Assembly: GCA_002171155.1 (NCBI GenBank)
Contig: NHHF01000063.1
Coordinates: forward strand, 1 to 8,801
Reading direction: 5' to 3'
From: Betaproteobacteria bacterium TMED156
Lineage (GTDB): Bacteria > Pseudomonadota > Gammaproteobacteria > Burkholderiales > Burkholderiaceae_A
DNA length: 8,801 nt
Of this stretch, positions 1-5,817 are shown piece after piece. Position 1 is the stretch's first letter. Every line of letters begins with the position of its first letter. The notes under the pieces were generated by a model. It was not told the DNA's origin, made no database searches, and was given only the letters and a program-made list of their open reading frames with translations. A program made the translations under genes and the position numbers.

Positions 1-325
1 CTGCCATAATTGGAAGCAAGCCTGCAAATCCAACAATTCCAACTACAACAATGTCACTCTCGGGATCAGAAGCAATTTCCTCTAAGCCTTCTTTCCCAGA
101 AAGAAGTTTACAGTGCTCACTTGAAACACAATTTTTGTATGCCTCATAATTCGCTACAACAGTTTTTTTTGGTTTGAATTCAATATTTAACTTTTGTAGC
201 TCTTCAATGTTTGTATTTGTTGAAAGTCCAATTATTCTAAATTTTTCAGGATGTTGCCTTACTATATCAACAGTACTTCTTCCAATTGACCCAGTGGCTC
301 CTAATATAGTTATTTTTTTCATCAT
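1..325 (-). CDS. dxr: 1-deoxy-D-xylulose 5-phosphate reductoisomerase, N-terminal part (cut by left edge)
   Basis: This enzyme converts 1-deoxy-D-xylulose 5-phosphate to 2-C-methyl-D-erythritol 4-phosphate with NADPH in the cytoplasm, the first committed step of the MEP isoprenoid pathway. About 108 codons are visible. The protein opens MMKKITILGATGSIGRST, the NADPH-binding Rossmann glycine motif (GATGSIG) at its usual place. Near the window edge it reads VVVGIVGFAGLLPIMA, which matches the conserved end of the Rossmann part in the family. The metal-binding and catalytic residues lie beyond the edge and cannot be checked. Two adjacent in-frame ATGs (325 and 322) could start it. The first makes an ATGA overlap with the cdsA stop and suits coupled translation. 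No good Shine-Dalgarno is visible. It is the last visible gene of the rpsB string. The identification is firm; the exact start is not. Confidence 0.95.
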   Translation of the reverse strand, partial: MMKKITILGATGSIGRSTVDIVRQHPEKFRIIGLSTNTNIEELQKLNIEFKPKKTVVANYEAYKNCVSSEHCKLLSGKEGLEEIASDPESDIVVVGIVGFAGLLPIMA

Positions 326-1131
326 TGAATTATCTTAACGCTCAAAATTAAAAAAGGGCATACAGCTATTACTGCATCAAAACGATCATAAAACCCTCCA
401 TGACCTGGTAATATTTTCCCAGAATCTTTAACTTTTGCTTCTCTTTTTATAAGAGATTGGTAAAGGTCTCCAATAATGGAAATTACAGTTGCAAGAAAAA
501 CTATTAAAAAGACTATATATAAATTAGAAAGTCTTTCTATTTCATAATACCAACCAAAATCATTTATAACAGCAAACCAAGCAACTATTAACGCTATCGA
601 AACTGCGCCATAAACACCTTCCCATGTCTTATTTGGGCTGATTTTTGCAGCTAACTTCCTTTTACCAAAAAAACGACCAAAAAAGTAACCCGCTGTATCA
701 GCAACCCAAACAACTAAGAGTATGGAAAAAAAATAAGATATTCCAATCTGAACGGCCCAAACTGATGCATAAAAACTGGCCAATGTAATAACTAATGCAG
801 ATGAAGTAGCTATATTTCCTGAAAAATTCTTTGTTCTATAAAGAAGTATTGGAACAACAAGTATCCAAAAAATTACAGAGACTAGTAAAACAGATGTTAT
901 AAAATCGTTGAAAAAGTTGTTGTCTTTGATTGCTACAGAAAAGAGAAAAAAAATTGACACGGGCAGGAATTTAAAATAAAAATTTCTTTTTAGCAAACTT
1001 AACCATTCCCACAATATTATGAGATGTATAAAAAAAATAAAGCTTTTTAAAACAACTAGATCAGTCAAGAATACGACCAAAGTAGTTATTAATAGCATTA
1101 CAGCAACAGTGACAACTCTGGTTATAAGCAA
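322..1131 (-). CDS. cdsA: Phosphatidate cytidylyltransferase (CDP-diacylglycerol synthase)
   Basis: This integral membrane enzyme makes CDP-diacylglycerol from phosphatidic acid and CTP, the branch point for phosphatidylethanolamine, phosphatidylglycerol and cardiolipin. The 269-residue protein is mostly hydrophobic, with several membrane segments. It carries the full CDS-family signature at residues 226-252: S226, KR at 229-230, KD at 235-236, then LPGHGG and YDRFD. A second conserved stretch, SPNKTWEG, lies at 165-172, and D145 sits in VADTAG. The start is TTG. It is chosen because the N-terminus MLITRVVTVAVML aligns with the family start (M-L-x-T-R-V-x-T-A) and because a good Shine-Dalgarno lies just upstream. 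Length is close to the usual 270-285. The gene begins 14 nt after uppS and its TGA overlaps the first possible dxr ATG. Confidence 0.96.
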   Translation of the reverse strand: MLITRVVTVAVMLLITTLVVFLTDLVVLKSFIFFIHLIILWEWLSLLKRNFYFKFLPVSIFFLFSVAIKDNNFFNDFITSVLLVSVIFWILVVPILLYRTKNFSGNIATSSALVITLASFYASVWAVQIGISYFFSILLVVWVADTAGYFFGRFFGKRKLAAKISPNKTWEGVYGAVSIALIVAWFAVINDFGWYYEIERLSNLYIVFLIVFLATVISIIGDLYQSLIKREAKVKDSGKILPGHGGFYDRFDAVIAVCPFLILSVKIIQ

Positions 1132-1135
1132 GAAG

Positions 1136-1141
1136 TCACCT
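1136..1141 (-). promoter_or_regulatory. Shine-Dalgarno of cdsA, supporting a TTG start
   Basis: Read on the minus strand, AAAGGTGACTTCTTG places AGGTGA four bases before the TTG at 1131-1129. AGGTGA matches the 3' part of the Shine-Dalgarno consensus, for which a short spacer is right. This site and the family-like N-terminus together decide the TTG start. Confidence 0.75.
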
Positions 1142-1145
1142 TTAA

Positions 1146-2018
1146 TTATTCATTATTTTTGAAACTGTCTAAAAGACTGAGTGTGTTCATGGTATTTGTC
1201 TTGTTTTTTTCAAAATTATTTTTCAAAAGACTCTTACATGAATTTTTTATATTGCTAATGGGTGCTCTTCCGAATCTTCTTTCTCTTTTTTGATAAGAAT
1301 TAATAGCTAAGATAAGTTGATTGGCACCAAATTCTGGCCATAAAACATCTGTAAAATAGAGTTCAGTATATGCTAGTTGCCAAAGAAGAAAATTACTAAC
1401 TCTTTTTTCTCCACCAGTTCTTATGAAAAGATCGGGTTCCGAAAGTTCGTTTATTTGTAGATGGGGTGAAAAATCCTCTTCCCTGATTTCTCTTTTTTTA
1501 TCAATTAATTGTGGTGAATGGTCTATCATCTTTCTTATAGCCTGAAGGATATCCCAACGACCTCCGTAATTTATAGCAACATTTAAATTTAATTCTGTAT
1601 TATTTTCTGTTGAGGATTGTGCATCAACTATCAGGTCCTGCAATTGATAAGATAAAGCTTCAATATCTCCTAAAATTTTCAATCTGATGCCATGTTTTTT
1701 TAGATTTTCAATCTCTTTTTTTATAGACTTTTTGAAAAGCAACATTAAAAAGCTTATTTCGTGCTCCGGTCTTCTCCAGTTTTCAGAACTAAAAGCAAAT
1801 ACAGTAAGACTTTTAACTCTTAATTTAAGACAAGCCTCTACCGTTCTTTTAAGAGAGGCAACACCTCTTTCATGACCAAAATTTCTAGGTAGTTTCTTTT
1901 TTTCTGCCCCCCTGCCATTCCCGTCCATAATAATTGCAATATGATTGGGAATTTTATCCACCTTAGGAACTAGTAATGTGGAGCTTATTGGTGGGTCTTT
2001 TATATGTCTCATGGACAT
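1146..2018 (-). CDS. uppS: (2Z,6E)-undecaprenyl diphosphate synthase (cis-prenyltransferase)
   Basis: This enzyme extends farnesyl diphosphate with isopentenyl diphosphate to C55 undecaprenyl diphosphate, the lipid carrier for peptidoglycan and other envelope glycans. The 290-residue protein keeps the key residues in the E. coli order with a constant offset of 6: catalytic D32 in MDGNGR, R36, H49, FSSENW at 76-81, E87, R200 and R206 in IRTGG.KRVSN, S208 and E219. The exception is residue 37, a glycine where the family almost always has tryptophan (GNGRW). It is encoded by GGG at 1910-1908 inside a run of six G. The tail after RERRFGR at 235-241 is about 49 residues, longer than in E. coli UppS. 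The start ATG shares one base with the frr stop (TAATG). M3 is another possible start, and no clear Shine-Dalgarno precedes either. The N-terminus (ISST..VPKV..IP) resembles Burkholderiales UppS. Confidence 0.95.
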   Translation of the reverse strand: MSMRHIKDPPISSTLLVPKVDKIPNHIAIIMDGNGRGAEKKKLPRNFGHERGVASLKRTVEACLKLRVKSLTVFAFSSENWRRPEHEISFLMLLFKKSIKKEIENLKKHGIRLKILGDIEALSYQLQDLIVDAQSSTENNTELNLNVAINYGGRWDILQAIRKMIDHSPQLIDKKREIREEDFSPHLQINELSEPDLFIRTGGEKRVSNFLLWQLAYTELYFTDVLWPEFGANQLILAINSYQKRERRFGRAPISNIKNSCKSLLKNNFEKNKTNTMNTLSLLDSFKNNE

Positions 2019-2581
2019 TAAACTGTCAAGATATCAGTTTCTTTTTTAGTTAATAATTCATCAATAACTTTTACAAATTTGTCAGTCATTTTTTGAACTG
2101 AATCCTGAAATCTTTTTTCCTCATCAGATGAAATTTCTTTATCTTTAACCAACTTTTTAAAACCTTCATTAGCTTCACGTCTAATATTTCTAATAGCAAC
2201 CTTACTATCTTCTGATTGGCTTTTTGCTACTCTAGTTAACTCTTTTCTTCTCTCTTCTGTCAAAGCAGGCATTGGAACTCTGATCAGTTCGCCGACTGAG
2301 TTTGGATTTAGACCTAAGTCAGATTCCATAATAGCTTTTTCGATTTGGGCAATCATTGGTTTTTCCCATGGGGTGACGCTTAAAGTTCTAGAATCAATCA
2401 AATTAACTTTTGCTAATTGAGTTATCGGAGTAGGAGAACCGTAATAATCGATCATCAAATGATCTAAAATTCCTGGGTGAGCTCTTCCGGTTCTAATTTT
2501 AGAAAATTCTACTTTTAAATTTTCAAGACTCTTTTCCATTTTTTTTTTGGTCAAGCTAACTATTGATTCTGGTGTATTCAT
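2018..2581 (-). CDS. frr: Ribosome recycling factor
   Basis: Ribosome recycling factor works with EF-G to split the post-termination ribosome and free mRNA and deacylated tRNA for another round. The 187-residue product matches the family length (E. coli 185). It shows conserved stretches in order: KIRTGRAHP near residue 30, YYGSPTPI near 46, [10 protein letters not shown] near 64, and [13 protein letters not shown] near 103. A long charged helix-rich region ([20 protein letters not shown]) fits the three-helix bundle of domain I. The ATG start at 2581 is the family start. It is preceded by an A-rich leader with no Shine-Dalgarno, so initiation may rely on coupling to pyrH 15 nt upstream. Its TAA overlaps the uppS ATG by one base. 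The position after rpsB-tsf-pyrH is the usual one in proteobacteria. Confidence 0.97.
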   Translation of the reverse strand: MNTPESIVSLTKKKMEKSLENLKVEFSKIRTGRAHPGILDHLMIDYYGSPTPITQLAKVNLIDSRTLSVTPWEKPMIAQIEKAIMESDLGLNPNSVGELIRVPMPALTEERRKELTRVAKSQSEDSKVAIRNIRREANEGFKKLVKDKEISSDEEKRFQDSVQKMTDKFVKVIDELLTKKETDILTV

Positions 2582-2596
2582 TTTTTTTATTTTAAG

Positions 2597-3334
2597 TTAA
2601 TTTGTAACAGTTGTTCCTTCGTTTCGTCCAAGTACAGCAGATAGCAATGCACCCGGTTTAGAAATATTCAAAACTTGTATAGGTAAGTTTTGGTCTCTGC
2701 AGAGGGCAAAAGCTGTAGCATCCATTACTCGAAGCTTTTTTGCAATAGCTTCATCAAAAGTAAGATTTGGTAGAAGCTTTGCGTTAGGGTTTTTTTCAGG
2801 ATCCAAATCATAAATTCCATCAACTTTTGTGGCTTTTACAAAGACCTCTGCTCCTATTTCAGCACCACGAAGAGCACCTGCTGTATCTGTTGTAAAAAAT
2901 GGATTACCAGTACCTGCCGCAAAGATTACAATCTTTTTTTCACCTAAATATCTAATAGCTTTTGACCTAATGTAAGGCTCAACAATTTGATCAATACGAA
3001 TTGCTGATTGAACACGGGAATCAATCTGACAATGTTTAAGTGCATCTTGAAGAGCGAGAGCATTCATAACTGTTCCCATCATTCCCATGTAATCGGCTGT
3101 CGCCCTATCCATGCCACTTGAACCAAGTGCAACACCTCTAAATATATTTCCTCCGCCAATTACAATTGCAAGCTCAGTACCAATGTCAAAAACTTTGCCA
3201 ACTTCATTTACAATTCCATCAATAGTTTGTTTGTGAATCCCATACTTCTCTTTACCCATTAAAGATTCACCTGACAGCTTCAGCAACACTCTTTTATATC
3301 TTTTTTCATTTTTATGAGGTGTTGTTGGGTCCAC
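2597..3334 (-). CDS. pyrH: UMP kinase
   Basis: The bacterial UMP kinase phosphorylates UMP to UDP with ATP, a hexameric cytoplasmic enzyme of the amino-acid-kinase fold unrelated to eukaryotic UMP/CMP kinases. All core motifs are present in the 245 residues: KLSGES at 19-24 (phosphate loop), IGGGNIFRG at 59-67, [11 protein letters not shown] at 75-85 (UMP site), [12 protein letters not shown] at 141-152, and [10 protein letters not shown] at 170-179 (nucleotide-binding side). The start is a GTG at 3334. It adds a 12-residue polar leader before [12 protein letters not shown], slightly longer than in close relatives, and no other in-frame start lies between it and the conserved core. No convincing Shine-Dalgarno precedes it. 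The tsf stop is 9 nt upstream, so coupled translation is likely. Its product UDP is also needed for UDP-sugar envelope precursors. Confidence 0.97.
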   Translation of the reverse strand: MDPTTPHKNEKRYKRVLLKLSGESLMGKEKYGIHKQTIDGIVNEVGKVFDIGTELAIVIGGGNIFRGVALGSSGMDRATADYMGMMGTVMNALALQDALKHCQIDSRVQSAIRIDQIVEPYIRSKAIRYLGEKKIVIFAAGTGNPFFTTDTAGALRGAEIGAEVFVKATKVDGIYDLDPEKNPNAKLLPNLTFDEAIAKKLRVMDATAFALCRDQNLPIQVLNISKPGALLSAVLGRNEGTTVTN

Positions 3335-3343
3335 ACTAAATTT

Positions 3344-4231
3344 TCAATTAGCTTTGGAAGCAGCTGTAGTAGCTGCTACTTCATCTGCAAAATTTTCATT
3401 TTTTTTCTCTAGTCCTTCTCCAACTACAAAAATGGCAAAATAATTAACTGAGGCGTTATTTTTTTCGAGTAAATTTTGAATTGTCATTTTATTATCATCC
3501 GACTTTACGAAAACCTGGCCATACAAAGATACTTCTTTCAAAAACTTGTTAATAGCCCCATCAACCATTTTTTCCATAATTTCAGGTGGCTTGCCTGACT
3601 CGGAGGCTTTTTCAGTTGCAACCCTTCTTTCAATATCTATCAACTTTGGATCTACATCCGATGTTTTTATAGCTTTTGGTTTCATAGCAGCAATATGCAT
3701 TGCAATATCTTTTCCGAGCTCTTCATTTTCAATGGATAAATCTACTAAAACACCAATTTTCGATCCATGAGTATAAGAGTAGAAAGTGCCTTCAGATTTA
3801 ACAAATGTTGCTCTTCGAATACTGATGTTTTCACCTATTTTGCCAATTAAGCCTTTCCTTAATGTTTCTACTTGAGTGCCGTTGATTTCTTTTTGATTTA
3901 TTTCTTGAATCGAATCAGATTCAGACTCAACGACAATTCGACTAATATTTTTGGAAAAATTAATGAACTCTTCATTTTTTGCAACAAAATCTGTTTCGCA
4001 GTTAATTTCGACCATAGAAGCTTTTTTTTGAAAAACGCTGATTGAAATAACTCCCTCAGCAGTAATTCTGGAAGAAGTCTTTCCGGCTTTGCTCCCAAGT
4101 TTAACTCTCAGAATTTCTTCAGCTTTTGAAATTTCTCCATTGGCTTCTGTTAGTGCTTTTTTGCACTCCATCATTGGTGCATCTGTTTTATCTCTTAGAG
4201 CCTTAACCATGGTTGCGGTTATTTCACCCAT
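3344..4231 (-). CDS. tsf: Elongation factor Ts
   Basis: EF-Ts is the nucleotide exchange factor that releases GDP from EF-Tu during elongation. The 295-residue protein has an N-terminal UBA-like domain ([16 protein letters not shown], then [11 protein letters not shown]) and the TDFV motif at 80-83, which reaches the EF-Tu nucleotide site and falls at the same numbers as in E. coli. The core and dimerisation domains follow, with an Ala-rich C-terminal end ([10 protein letters not shown]). The [12 protein letters not shown] sequence, where E. coli has TGAGMMDCKKAL, together with LRVKLGSKA, is a clear betaproteobacterial trait. The frame stays open to an upstream ATG at 4285, but the start at 4231 is chosen because it gives the canonical N-terminus and has a GAGG Shine-Dalgarno. 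The gene overlaps the rpsB 3' end by 8 nt, which implies coupling of the two translation genes. Confidence 0.97.
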   Translation of the reverse strand: MGEITATMVKALRDKTDAPMMECKKALTEANGEISKAEEILRVKLGSKAGKTSSRITAEGVISISVFQKKASMVEINCETDFVAKNEEFINFSKNISRIVVESESDSIQEINQKEINGTQVETLRKGLIGKIGENISIRRATFVKSEGTFYSYTHGSKIGVLVDLSIENEELGKDIAMHIAAMKPKAIKTSDVDPKLIDIERRVATEKASESGKPPEIMEKMVDGAINKFLKEVSLYGQVFVKSDDNKMTIQNLLEKNNASVNYFAIFVVGEGLEKKNENFADEVAATTAASKAN

Positions 4232-4970
4232 CGTTACTAACCTCAACAAACTCTTCATTTTGCCCTTCAGCATCAACAATTTCATCTAGTGAAGAATTGT
4301 TTCCTTCTATTATTGAATTTGCAACTTCTCTGGCATAAAGTTTAACTGCTCGGCTGGAGTCATCATTACCGGGAATAACGTAGTCAACCCCGTCAGGACT
4401 ATGATTTGTATCTACAACTCCAACTACTGGAATACCCAATTTATTAGCCTCTTTAACAGCTATTTTATGATAGCCAACATCTATTATAAAAACTGCATCA
4501 GGTAGCGAAGCCATTTCTTTAATACCACCGAGACCTTTGTTAAGTTTTTCTAATTCTCTTGTAAAGGATAAGGCTTCTTTTTTGGTCATACCTTCAACCC
4601 CACCTTCGGCGACAATTAATTCCATATCCTTTAATCTCTTAATGGAAGCCTTCACAGTTTTAAAGTTGGTTAACATGCCTCCAAGCCATCTTTGGTCAAC
4701 ATAGGGCATTCTTGCTCTTTGAGCTTCCTCAGAAATAATTTCACGCGAAGCTCTTTTAGTACTTATAAACATAATAGATCCTTTACGAGAAGCTAAATCT
4801 TTTGTAAATTTAAGTGCTTCTGAAAGCTTTCTAACCGTTGATTCTAGGTTTATTATATGTATTTTGTTTCGGTGACCAAAGATATGTGGAGCCATACCAG
4901 GATTCCAAAAACGAGTTTGATGGCCAAAGTGCACACCAGCTTCAAGCATTTCACGCATCGATATTGACAT
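4224..4970 (-). CDS. rpsB: 30S ribosomal protein S2
   Basis: S2 is a late-assembling 30S protein that helps recruit S1 to the small subunit. The 248-residue product begins [19 protein letters not shown], the standard bacterial S2 opening. It continues with [20 protein letters not shown], the [13 protein letters not shown] signature near residues 93-105, and [10 protein letters not shown] near 156 followed by [17 protein letters not shown], all typical of the S2 fold. The acidic C-terminal end ([12 protein letters not shown]) is normal. The ATG at 4970 has a good Shine-Dalgarno. This is the first gene of the seven-gene minus-strand string, and it is divergent from map with only 42 nt between start codons. 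Its first two codons also contain, on the opposite strand, a TTGACA box that could serve map. Confidence 0.98.
   Translation of the reverse strand: MSISMREMLEAGVHFGHQTRFWNPGMAPHIFGHRNKIHIINLESTVRKLSEALKFTKDLASRKGSIMFISTKRASREIISEEAQRARMPYVDQRWLGGMLTNFKTVKASIKRLKDMELIVAEGGVEGMTKKEALSFTRELEKLNKGLGGIKEMASLPDAVFIIDVGYHKIAVKEANKLGIPVVGVVDTNHSPDGVDYVIPGNDDSSRAVKLYAREVANSIIEGNNSSLDEIVDAEGQNEEFVEVSNDG
4241..4244 (-). promoter_or_regulatory. Shine-Dalgarno of tsf, inside the rpsB coding end
   Basis: On the minus strand GAGG lies nine bases before the ATG at 4231-4229 and within the last codons of rpsB. It supports the short EF-Ts start over the longer open frame from 4285. Confidence 0.6.
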
Positions 4971-4992
4971 TATTACTCCAAAAAATTAGTAA
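4964..4992 (+). promoter_or_regulatory. Possible sigma-70-type promoter of map-glnD
   Basis: On the plus strand a perfect TTGACA (4964-4969) lies 17 bp before a weak -10, TAGTAA (4987-4992). A start near 4999 would leave about 14 nt before the map ATG. The -35 box falls within the first two codons and start of rpsB, so its match may partly reflect coding (ATG-TCA-A in reverse). An alternative -10, TATTCT at 5000-5005, has a poor -35 but would place the start at or next to the map ATG, giving a leaderless mRNA. That would suit the lack of a Shine-Dalgarno before map. Confidence 0.4.
4976..4979 (-). promoter_or_regulatory. Shine-Dalgarno of rpsB
   Basis: On the minus strand TTGGAGTAATAATG places GGAG five bases before the rpsB ATG. 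It is among the clearest ribosome-binding sites in the window, in line with high expression of a ribosomal protein. Confidence 0.8.
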
Positions 4993-5000
4993 AACAGTCT

Positions 5001-5029
5001 ATTCTATCTTTTATGAGCATTTCTATCAA
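5001..5029 (-). promoter_or_regulatory. Predicted sigma-70-type promoter of the rpsB-tsf-pyrH-frr-uppS-cdsA-dxr string
   Basis: Read on the minus strand, TTGATA (5029-5024, 5 of 6 to consensus) and TAGAAT (5006-5001, 5 of 6) are separated by exactly 17 bp. A start about seven bases further on would lie near 4994 and give a leader of about 24 nt carrying the Shine-Dalgarno. The -35 box lies inside the first codons of map. This is the best promoter match I found in the window and sits where the operon needs one. It is a prediction from sequence only; AT-rich DNA produces chance matches. Confidence 0.65.
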
Positions 5030-5816
5030 ATCTTCAGATGAAATAAATTCGATGCGAGTCGCAGGGTTATTAGCATCTGAAGTTTTAGACTACATAACAC
5101 CATTTGTAAAAGCTGGGGTTACCACGGGTTACCTTAATGAACTCTGCCACAGTTATATGGTTGATGTTCAAGAAACTGTTCCAGCTCCTTTAAATTACTG
5201 TCCTCCTGGTTATAAACCTTTTCCTAAATCTATTTGTACATCTGTTAATCATCAAATATGTCATGGGATTCCAGGGGAAAAGATACTCAGAACAGGAGAT
5301 ATCATTAATATTGATATCACAGTTATAAAAGATGGTTTTCATGGAGATACTAGTCGTATGTTCTTTGTTGGTCCACCATCAATTGCAGCGAGAAGGTTAG
5401 TTGAAACAACATATTTAGCTCTATGGGAAGGAATTAAACAAGTTGAACCAGGAAAGACATTAGGCGATATTGGCCATGCAATCCAAATTTTCACAGAGTC
5501 AAAAGGTTTTTCGATTGTCAAGGAGTTTTGTGGTCACGGTATAGGTACAAATTTTCACGAGGCTCCTCAAGTGCTTCATTATGGAAAACCAAAATCTGGT
5601 GAAATTCTAGTACCAGGTATGACTTTTACAATTGAACCCATGGTCAATGCAGGTAAACCTCATGTCAGAGAACTCTCAGATGGATGGACTATAGTAACAA
5701 AAGACAAGAGCCTTTCGGCTCAGTGGGAACATACAATATTAGTTACTGAAAATGGTTATGAAGTTTTAACAGTTTCAGAAGGAAGCCCAGACAAAAATAA
5801 AAACAAGAAAAGATAA
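5013..5816 (+). CDS. map: Type I methionine aminopeptidase
   Basis: Map removes the initiator methionine from nascent proteins whose second residue is small, acting in the cytoplasm at the ribosome exit with two divalent metal ions. The 267-residue protein is of the short type I bacterial class with no N-terminal extension. The metal ligands are all visible: D101 (NIDITV), D112 (HGDTSRMF), H175 (GHGIGTNFHEAP), E208 (TIEPMVN) and E239 (QWEHTI). The substrate-pocket histidine H84 lies in CHGIPG. The start MSISIKSSDEINSMRVAG matches the family opening. No Shine-Dalgarno precedes the ATG. The lysine-rich end (PDKNKNKKR) looks like an unstructured tail. The gene is divergent from rpsB and one base upstream of glnD, the map-glnD pairing also seen in enterobacteria and betaproteobacteria, so the two are probably cotranscribed. 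Confidence 0.97.
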   Translation: MSISIKSSDEINSMRVAGLLASEVLDYITPFVKAGVTTGYLNELCHSYMVDVQETVPAPLNYCPPGYKPFPKSICTSVNHQICHGIPGEKILRTGDIINIDITVIKDGFHGDTSRMFFVGPPSIAARRLVETTYLALWEGIKQVEPGKTLGDIGHAIQIFTESKGFSIVKEFCGHGIGTNFHEAPQVLHYGKPKSGEILVPGMTFTIEPMVNAGKPHVRELSDGWTIVTKDKSLSAQWEHTILVTENGYEVLTVSEGSPDKNKNKKR

Positions 5817-5817
5817 T

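Noticed and set aside
1687..1875. Plus-strand open frame antisense to uppS, and similar short antisense frames over tsf, rpsB, map and glnD
   Set aside because: They lie opposite well-supported conserved genes, have no recognisable motifs or ribosome-binding sites, and are expected by chance.
4232..4285. A longer start for EF-Ts at the upstream ATG (4285)
   Set aside because: The extra 18 residues lie wholly within the rpsB 3' end and are not part of the EF-Ts family. The ATG at 4231 gives the canonical N-terminus and has its own Shine-Dalgarno.
5298..5318. Inverted repeat GATATCA-7-TGATATC inside map
   Set aside because: It falls in conserved coding sequence (repeated Asp-Ile codons around metal ligand D101), is AT-rich and has no T-run. 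It is most likely a coding coincidence.
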